A stretch of DNA of 18,480 nucleotides from Lachnospiraceae bacterium (lineage in GTDB: Bacteria; Bacillota_A; Clostridia; Lachnospirales; Lachnospiraceae). The translations under genes and the position numbers were made by a program. The notes beneath the pieces are model-generated. The model worked only from the letters and a program-made list of their open reading frames with translations, was not told where the DNA came from and searched no databases. Every line of letters begins with the position of its first letter. The stretch's first letter is position 1. This document shows, piece by piece, positions 6,357 through 11,538 of the stretch. The stretch covers positions 1-18,480 of the forward strand of contig JAGBNT010000042.1 in NCBI GenBank assembly GCA_017634255.1, given 5' to 3'.

Positions 6357-6977
6357 ATGAAAAGGTTTTATCCATGTTTGATATCTGTATTTCTGCTGAT
6401 TTTTTGTCTGTATGGCTGTGGAAATACAGATATTTCTTATGATGATCCCAAGACGGGAACCGTTGTTGTGCGTCAAGAGCCGGCGGCTGTGAATGCGACT
6501 GCCGCGACAGGGGAGCAGACAGAGGCTCCCAGGGAAGAGGCTGCCGAGGCTGCGGAAACAGAGGCCATGGAATCAGAAGCTACGGAATTAGCAGCTTCTG
6601 AGGAGATAGCTGAGACAGCTGAGCCGGAGGATTCTGGGGATGCAACTGCTGCTGTGGCGGCGGCGGATATTCCTGAAACGGAGGAAACAGAAGAGACCGG
6701 GACTTCCGGGGAGAGCGCCACGGCTGCGGCAAAATCCGGCAGCGGCAGCGAGGAGAACGAAGCCCTGGAAACCGGTATTGAGGCTGTATCCGGGTCGTCG
6801 GTGGACTCTGAGAGCTCCAATTCGGCCGAAAAAGCCAGCGATGGCGGTGAAGGCGATGAGAAGGTCGCAGGGACAGCCGGGGAGACAGAAAAACCTGCAG
6901 CCGCGCCGGCTGAGGCAAAGCCTGTGTCCGTAACACTGCCGCAGTTTTTTTATAAACTCATACATGCTGCTATGTAA
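6357..6977 (+). CDS. Acidic low-complexity lipoprotein, function unknown
   Basis: A 206-residue protein whose ATG directly follows the dfx TAA with no gap; AAAGGA (6344-6349) is the ribosome binding site. Residues 1-21 (MKRFYPCLISVFLLIFCLYGC) form a short positive start, a hydrophobic core and a lipobox ending at Cys21, so it should be lipid-anchored outside the cell membrane. Residues about 40-185 are almost entirely Ala, Glu, Thr, Ser and Gly with no aromatic residues, which predicts a long disordered acidic tether. The protein ends abruptly in 'VSVTLPQFFYKLIHAAM', a short hydrophobic tail and not a recognised domain. A truncated or frameshifted C-terminal domain is possible. Overlapping frames on the minus strand are shadows of the Ala-rich codons. 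Confidence 0.7.
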   Translation: MKRFYPCLISVFLLIFCLYGCGNTDISYDDPKTGTVVVRQEPAAVNATAATGEQTEAPREEAAEAAETEAMESEATELAASEEIAETAEPEDSGDATAAVAAADIPETEETEETGTSGESATAAAKSGSGSEENEALETGIEAVSGSSVDSESSNSAEKASDGGEGDEKVAGTAGETEKPAAAPAEAKPVSVTLPQFFYKLIHAAM

Positions 6978-7021
6978 AATCGGGTAGGGGAGAGCAATCG
7001 TATCCTATCTGTCCGTAACAT

Positions 7022-7058
7022 AAAAAACGACATCGAATACGGACGATGTCGTTTTTTT
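7022..7058. terminator. Bidirectional rho-independent terminator
   Basis: ACGACATCG-type arm 7027-7035 (preceded by A5) pairs with CGATGTCGT (7044-7052, followed by T6) around an 8-base loop. The A-run on one side and T-run on the other allow termination on both strands, which suits the convergent lipoprotein (+) and zinc-ribbon (-) genes. Confidence 0.92.
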
Positions 7059-7156
7059 ACAATAAAGAGGCAGAACCTGCCGGATAGAAAATGGATCTTC
7101 GGAGGTGCAGCCTCTGCCTCCTTCCGGGTGGCAAAGTGTTACAGAAGCCTCTGATA

Positions 7157-7324
7157 TTAAGCTGTCTGTCCCTGGGGATAAAACTCCTTCTGATAAGCGA
7201 TATACTCTTCGTACTCCATATCAGTAGCAGGACGAATATTCTCCGCTCCGCAATCAGGACATCTCTTTATACTGCTGCTTCCCTTAAACATAAATCTACA
7301 TTCATTACATGTACAAATCATCAT
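7157..7324 (-). CDS. Small 55-residue zinc-ribbon protein
   Basis: Reading the minus strand from ATG 7324 gives 'MMICTCNECRFMFKGSSSIK', then 'RCPDCGAENIRPATDMEYEE' and 'YIAYQKEFYPQGQTA', ending at TAA 7157-7159. GGAGG lies at 7334-7338, nine bases upstream, which supports the first Met. Cysteines C4/C6-x2-C9 and C22-x2-C25 form two knuckles typical of a zinc ribbon (rubredoxin-like or rubrerythrin-tail-like folds are alternatives). The C-terminal half is acidic and Tyr-rich. It is too small for most gene callers. It converges on the dfx-lipoprotein unit and shares the bidirectional terminator. Function unknown; a metal-binding or nucleic-acid-binding accessory protein is plausible. Confidence 0.8.
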   Translation of the reverse strand: MMICTCNECRFMFKGSSSIKRCPDCGAENIRPATDMEYEEYIAYQKEFYPQGQTA

Positions 7325-7446
7325 CTTGTGGTTCCTCCCTCAACTTCATCAAGATGTAGTTTAGCACTTAATAATAAGCTTGTATAGATTACATAAGATT
7401 TTTTTAGGGTATTTGGAATAATAGAATATATTTATGACTACATACC

Positions 7447-7475
7447 TTGAATAATAGTCAATGCTCAAGTAAGAT
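7447..7475 (+). promoter_or_regulatory. Promoter of the carbonic anhydrase gene
   Basis: TTGAAT (7447-7452) and TAAGAT (7470-7475) are separated by 17 bp. CTTGA and TCAAG arms (7446-7450, 7465-7469) form a 5-bp inverted repeat inside the promoter. The roughly 105-nt leader includes a small TCTGC-GCAA-GCAGA hairpin (7510-7523). The remaining A/T-rich sequence back to 7325 shows nothing else recognisable. Confidence 0.5.
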
Positions 7476-7586
7476 AGTATTCATAAAGCTCGTGATAGCC
7501 GTTGTTAGATCTGCGCAAGCAGAGCAGGCTGCGATTTGGCGGGTGCTGAATTGCAACAAAAAATTTTAAGAAACGGAGATGAGAGT

Positions 7587-8129
7587 ATGACAGTAAACGA
7601 GATTATTGAAAAAATGAAAAAAGGAAACGAAGCCTACCTTAATGCCACTTCAAACAGTGGAGATATTTCTCCGGCGATAAGGAAGGATACCAAGGAGAAT
7701 GGGCAGCATCCCTATGCAGTGGTTGTCACCTGTTCCGATTCCAGAGTCATTCCGGAGGCTATATTCATGGCAGGGATAGGAGAGCTCTTTACGATCCGTG
7801 TTGCCGGAAATGTTATGGATGACCATCAGCTGGGAAGTGTGGAATATGCGGTAGACCACCTGGGAAGCCCTCTTGTGCTCGTGCTCGGACATACTAATTG
7901 CGGGGCGGTAGGGGCTGCGTTGGAGGGTGGTGCACCTTCATTTATAAAGTATATAACTGACGAGATCAGTAAAGCGGTAGGGGATGAGAAGGATCCCTAT
8001 AAGGCCTCCAGATTAAATGTTGAGCACAGCGTTGCTGTCATAAATGAAAAGCTCACAGAGATCAAGGGTAAATGCGAGGTCAAGGGCGCGGTCTATGACA
8101 TTGAAAGTGGAAAGGTGGAGTGGCTGTAA
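7587..8129 (+). CDS. Beta-class carbonic anhydrase
   Basis: A 180-residue zinc enzyme interconverting CO2 and bicarbonate. ATG 7587 is chosen over the TTG at 7536 because GGAG (7575-7578) lies eight bases upstream and the family's N-terminal helix begins there. Zinc ligands are Cys49 ('VTCSDSRVIPE'), His102 and Cys105 ('GHTNCGAVGAA'). Asp51-Arg53 form the catalytic dyad. 'IRVAGNVMDD' is the conserved active-site strand. The protein is short compared with the 200-220 typical of the class, which fits compact clostridial forms. The next gene starts 14 bases after its stop, so they are probably co-transcribed. It presumably supplies bicarbonate to carboxylases. Confidence 0.95.
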   Translation: MTVNEIIEKMKKGNEAYLNATSNSGDISPAIRKDTKENGQHPYAVVVTCSDSRVIPEAIFMAGIGELFTIRVAGNVMDDHQLGSVEYAVDHLGSPLVLVLGHTNCGAVGAALEGGAPSFIKYITDEISKAVGDEKDPYKASRLNVEHSVAVINEKLTEIKGKCEVKGAVYDIESGKVEWL

Positions 8130-8143
8130 GGCCTTAAAATACT

Positions 8144-9142
8144 ATGGACGTATATAAAGCCAGCGAAAAACGCTATGAAAAGATGAAGTATGATCACGTA
8201 GGGAAAAGCGGTCTGAAATTTCCTGCAGTGTCTCTGGGTTTTTGGCATAATTTCGGCAGCAAGGATAATTATGACAATATGAAAGCTATATGCAGGACCG
8301 CATTCGACAACGGGATCACCCAGTTTGACCTCGCAAATAATTATGGTCCGGTATACGGAAGTGCCGAAAGCAATGCCGGCAGGATACTGGAGGAGGATTT
8401 CAAACCCTACAGGGACGAGTTGGTCATTACCACCAAGGCGGGTTACGATATGTGGGATGGCCCCTACGGAAACTGGGGGAGTAAAAAATACCTGGTGGCC
8501 AGCCTGGATCAGAGTCTTAAGCGGCTGGGCCTGGACTATGTGGATATTTTTTATCACCACAGGATGGACCCGGAAACTCCGCTGGAGGAGACGATGGAGG
8601 CCCTGGCGTATATAGTACAGAGCGGAAAGGCTTTATATGCCGGAATTTCCAATTATGATAAGGAGCACACTGAGAAAGCTATTGAGCTGATGCGGGAGCT
8701 TCATTGTCCGCTGATAGTAAATCAGAGAAGGTATTCCATCTTTGACAGAACTATAGAGCGTGATGGAGTAAAGAGCGCCTGCAGAGAGCTGGGTATGGGA
8801 ATAATCGCGTTCAGCCCTCTGGCACAGGGATTGCTTTCCGACAAATATTTAAACGGCATCCCTGAGGACAGCCGCATTGCGAGGGATGGACGCTTTCTGC
8901 ACAGAGAGGATATTACTGCTGAAAAGCTCGATAAGATACGTGCCTTAAATGACATTGCGGGGAAGCGTGGCCAGAGCCTTCCGCAGATGGCTTTGTCGTG
9001 GGTGCTAAAGGACGAGGAGGTGTGCTCGGTGCTTATCGGAGCATCCCGCCCGGAGCAGATCCTTGAAAACATCTCGGCTATAGAGAATACGGAATTCACC
9101 CGGGAGGAGCTGGAAGAAATAGACAGGATATCCCCGGTGTGA
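8144..9142 (+). CDS. gpr: YghZ-type aldo/keto reductase (L-glyceraldehyde 3-phosphate reductase family)
   Basis: A 332-residue NADPH-dependent aldo/keto reductase. The whole length resembles E. coli YghZ, with 'KSGLKFPAVSLGFWHNFG', 'FDLANNYGP', 'YRDELVITTKAGYDMW', 'SLDQSLKRLGLDYVDIFYHH' and 'IIAFSPLAQGLLSDKYLNGI' all shared in order. The catalytic tetrad is D62, Y67, K98 and H139. YghZ enzymes detoxify L-glyceraldehyde 3-phosphate and methylglyoxal. The first Met is kept because the N-terminal 'ASEKRYEKMKYDHVGKSGL' aligns with YghZ; the ribosome binding site is weak, suggesting coupling to the upstream carbonic anhydrase. The last codon lies one base from the recombinase stop on the other strand. 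Confidence 0.88.
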   Translation: MDVYKASEKRYEKMKYDHVGKSGLKFPAVSLGFWHNFGSKDNYDNMKAICRTAFDNGITQFDLANNYGPVYGSAESNAGRILEEDFKPYRDELVITTKAGYDMWDGPYGNWGSKKYLVASLDQSLKRLGLDYVDIFYHHRMDPETPLEETMEALAYIVQSGKALYAGISNYDKEHTEKAIELMRELHCPLIVNQRRYSIFDRTIERDGVKSACRELGMGIIAFSPLAQGLLSDKYLNGIPEDSRIARDGRFLHREDITAEKLDKIRALNDIAGKRGQSLPQMALSWVLKDEEVCSVLIGASRPEQILENISAIENTEFTREELEEIDRISPV

Positions 9143-9143
9143 T

Positions 9144-10202
9144 TTATCCGGAGTTTACTTTAAAGCTTCTGAAAGCCTCTTTAACTTTTTGCTTATCCTG
9201 TCTTACATAGTGCTTTTTGGTGGTATTTACATCGGAATGTCCAAGCATGGACGCGGTTAGGAAAATATCACCTTCTCTTTCCTGAAAGGCTGTACCAAAG
9301 GTGCTCCTCATCTTATGCGGGGTGATGTGCTTCATTGGGAACAGCCTTTTTCCTATTTTTTCAGTCATAGCCTGAATGGAGCGTACGGCCAGCCTTTTAC
9401 CGCGGCTGGATACGAAAAGCGCCCTCTCAGATGAGCTTTCTCCGAGAACGGAGAGCCTTTCGGAGTCCATATATTCCTGCAGAGCTTCCTTTACACTCTC
9501 ACTGAGCCCCAGAATATCGTAGCGGCCACCCTTCCGGATAATACGGATCTCATTGTGCTCAAAATCTATATCATCTACGTTTATCCCTTCGGCCTCGGAA
9601 ACACGGATACCCGTATTGAGCAGGAGATAAAACAGGGCATAATCGCGTTTACAGGTTTTGGAGTGATAGGCGCGTTCGTGCTCATTCCAGATATCTCCTG
9701 TTTTAAGAGATCTTAAAAGCAGCTCTACCTCTTCGTCCTCCAGGACTGTTATGGGATGATCCTTCTTTTTGGGAGGGTGGAGCTTGGTCACGGGATTGGA
9801 GGCTATTGCGTCAGTATCATACAGGTAGGTAAAAAAGGAGCGCAGCGAAGACAGGCGCCTGGACAGCGCCGCATCCTGGTTGCTCCCATATCGCCCATCC
9901 TTTTCATAGGCGCGAAGAAAATGCATATATTCCTCAAAGTCCTTTCGGTCCAGCCTTTCAATGGCCTCAAAAGGAATATCCCGTATGCTGCATTCGGAAT
10001 ACAAGGGGTTTTCACTTTGTATATAATAAAAGAAAAGCTGAAGGTCATAGGCATAGGCTATCCGTGTCCTTATCTGCGTCCTGTTTTCGAGGGAAATGAA
10101 ATAATCCCTGCAGTAGGGGGGAAGCCCATTTTTTATGATACCGTTCAGCTTTTCATTATATTTTCTATTTTTTTCCAGGTGATAAGCAGGCTTCGTATCC
10201 AT
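9144..10202 (-). CDS. Tyrosine recombinase / phage-type integrase, XerC/D-like
   Basis: A 352-residue site-specific DNA recombinase. Residues 27-130 form a SAM-like N-terminal core-binding domain, and 150-345 the catalytic domain. Catalytic residues are R200 ('NTGIRVSEAEGINVDDIDF'), K224 ('IRKGGRYD'), H296-x2-R299 ('PHKMRSTFGTAF'), H322 ('LGHSDVNTTKKHYV') and the nucleophile Y332. All are intact, so it should be active. It is longer than housekeeping XerC/D (about 300) and has an extended N-terminus. The ribosome binding site before its Met is poor; the gene lies 44 bases downstream of the MtaA-like gene on the same strand and may depend on it. No att sites or phage genes are visible nearby. 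Confidence 0.9.
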   Translation of the reverse strand: MDTKPAYHLEKNRKYNEKLNGIIKNGLPPYCRDYFISLENRTQIRTRIAYAYDLQLFFYYIQSENPLYSECSIRDIPFEAIERLDRKDFEEYMHFLRAYEKDGRYGSNQDAALSRRLSSLRSFFTYLYDTDAIASNPVTKLHPPKKKDHPITVLEDEEVELLLRSLKTGDIWNEHERAYHSKTCKRDYALFYLLLNTGIRVSEAEGINVDDIDFEHNEIRIIRKGGRYDILGLSESVKEALQEYMDSERLSVLGESSSERALFVSSRGKRLAVRSIQAMTEKIGKRLFPMKHITPHKMRSTFGTAFQEREGDIFLTASMLGHSDVNTTKKHYVRQDKQKVKEAFRSFKVNSG

Positions 10203-10219
10203 ATCGCCAAACCATTTTG

Positions 10220-10259
10220 TCAGGCGTCCTGCTCCACGTGTCAGGACTATTTTGCCTGA
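10220..10259 (-). repeat. Nested hairpin across the mtaA-like stop codon
   Basis: TCAGGC-GTCCTG (10220-10231) pairs with CAGGAC (10242-10247) and, across a 6-base internal bulge, with GCCTGA (10254-10259). It contains the stop of the MtaA-like gene and lies just before the recombinase start. Without a T-run it looks like an mRNA-processing or stabilising structure, or a recombinase-related inverted repeat. Confidence 0.4.
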
Positions 10260-11257
10260 AAGTCCTTTACCGCCTTAAAGAAGGCTTCTATATTTTCCCA
10301 GGGAGACATAGGAGGTATGTCGCAGCCCGAGGATATGACAAAGTTATCATATTTCGAGCATTCGCTCAATACCTTTTCGGTAGCCGCATATATGCTGTCG
10401 GGAGTCCCGTTCCTGAATTCGCCGGAGGGATTTACATTTCCCATGGCTATGCAGTTCGAGGGGATGTGAGGCATCATCTCAGACATCTCGATTGCATTTC
10501 CGAAGTGGAACATACGGCAGCCATTATTTACAATAGTATCGACCGTGGCTACTGCCGAATTGCCGCAGTTGTGGTACACCACGAGAAAATTCTCATCCTG
10601 TACAGCCTCTACAAGCTTTTTCATGTAATCTGCCGAAAATTCCTGAGCGAGCTCGCCTGACATGAGGCCAGCAAGAGGTTCCGCTACAACAACTCCGTCT
10701 ACGCCCGCCTCTTTATAGGCCAAGCTGTATTTGATCAGGAACTCCGTTACCTTTTTAAGGACCTCATGAACCATTTCAGGCTCATCATAGCAATATATCA
10801 TGGCCTCGGAAACATCCATAAGTCTCCCGGCCAGGGAGAAAGGACCGATGATGCCTGCGAACAGCGGTCTGTCCGTTACCAGCTCCCGGGCTTTTTTCAT
10901 AGCATCTATATTCGTACCTGTTCTGCCAGCGCCTACCTCAGGAACCTTCAGGGCCTGTGCATCCTCCATCTCTTCAATGATGGAGCCAATAACAGTAGGA
11001 ACCTCTTCCTTGGAATAACGTATTTCTGAACCGAAGGCTTCGGCTTCGACGGAAAGATCCATGTAGCTGACAGCGGCTGCGGTGTCAAAGGAATCTGCTA
11101 TGAGCTTGATGCCTTCGGCCTGTTTATCGCTGTCTTTTACGATATCCTCTACCGCTATTCCCATTTTCTGGATAGCAGGGAAAGAAAGCACAGGAAGAGC
11201 TTTTTTGCTTTTGTTTGCAATTATTTCATCCACCCATTTGTACATGTTGCGTGCCAT
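10247..11257 (-). CDS. MtaA/MtbA-like UroD-superfamily methyltransferase
   Basis: A 336-residue protein of the uroporphyrinogen decarboxylase superfamily, in the methylcobamide methyltransferase branch (MtaA, MtbA, CmuA). GGAGG (11268-11272) precedes its ATG by ten bases. The zinc-binding pattern of this branch is present as H229-x-C231 ('VVYHNCGN') and C312 ('SSGCDIPPMSPWENIEAFF'). True HemE lacks this His-x-Cys...Cys set. 'GNVNPSGEFRNGTPDSIY' is the typical C-terminal barrel loop. By family knowledge it should move a methyl group between a methylated corrinoid protein and a thiol or tetrahydrofolate acceptor. The divergent neighbour is a RACo-like corrinoid activator, supporting this. No corrinoid protein or substrate methyltransferase lies in the window, so substrate and acceptor are unknown. 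The recombinase follows on the same strand. Confidence 0.82.
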   Translation of the reverse strand: MARNMYKWVDEIIANKSKKALPVLSFPAIQKMGIAVEDIVKDSDKQAEGIKLIADSFDTAAAVSYMDLSVEAEAFGSEIRYSKEEVPTVIGSIIEEMEDAQALKVPEVGAGRTGTNIDAMKKARELVTDRPLFAGIIGPFSLAGRLMDVSEAMIYCYDEPEMVHEVLKKVTEFLIKYSLAYKEAGVDGVVVAEPLAGLMSGELAQEFSADYMKKLVEAVQDENFLVVYHNCGNSAVATVDTIVNNGCRMFHFGNAIEMSEMMPHIPSNCIAMGNVNPSGEFRNGTPDSIYAATEKVLSECSKYDNFVISSGCDIPPMSPWENIEAFFKAVKDFQAK

Positions 11258-11375
11258 ATAGTTCCATCCTCCGTAGTATAAAGTATTTTGTATAGATAAT
11301 ACACAAAATAAAATTACTTTAAAATGTCAATTTGGTACATTTTCATGTAAATTTTTCACCTAGCAGCACATTTTA

Positions 11376-11404
11376 TTGATAAAGAGGAAAAAAAGGGCTA
11401 TATT
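11376..11404 (+). promoter_or_regulatory. Promoter of the RACo-like activator
   Basis: TTGATA (11376-11381) and TATATT (11399-11404) are separated by 17 bp. The expected start site near 11411 leaves a leader of about 128 nt before ATG 11539. This promoter lies within the 281-bp divergent intergenic region upstream of the mtaA-like gene. On the other strand a TTGACA (11334-11329) is visible but lacks a well-spaced -10. Confidence 0.6.
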
Positions 11405-11423
11405 GATCGATATGGAGGGATAG

Positions 11424-11513
11424 CTACTATTCAGCGCCGAGCCAAGCACTTGTTGCGAGGCTACGGCGAGAAAACGTGCTGGAGTAGGCGAGCCGCTCAT
11501 CTGCGAAGCAGAT
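11424..11513 (+). ncRNA. Structured leader of the RACo-like gene, candidate cis-regulatory RNA
   Basis: Nested elements: CTACT (11424-11428) pairs with AGTAG (11483-11487). CGCCGAGCC (11435-11443) pairs with GGCT-(A)-CGGCG (11459-11468), nine base pairs and one bulge. Loop bases AGCAC (11445-11449) can pair with GTGCT (11476-11480), a possible pseudoknot. ATCTGC-GAA-GCAGAT (11499-11513) is a further hairpin ending about 11 bases before the ribosome binding site. I do not recognise the cobalamin or SAM riboswitch cores in it. It could be a regulatory leader or a copy of a dispersed palindromic repeat. Confidence 0.35.
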
Positions 11514-11538
11514 TTAATTGTAACGAGGTATGTGCCAC

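Noticed and set aside
6473..6965. Three minus-strand frames and one plus-strand frame inside the lipoprotein gene
   Set aside because: They are by-products of GC-rich, repetitive Ala/Glu/Thr codons and have no ribosome binding sites.
7091..7387. 98-residue plus-strand frame
   Set aside because: It is antisense to the zinc-ribbon gene and crosses its ribosome binding site; it has no recognisable protein features.
11411..11538. Cobalamin riboswitch before the RACo-like gene
   Set aside because: The context invites it, but the conserved B12-box and core sequence could not be found; only generic stems are visible.
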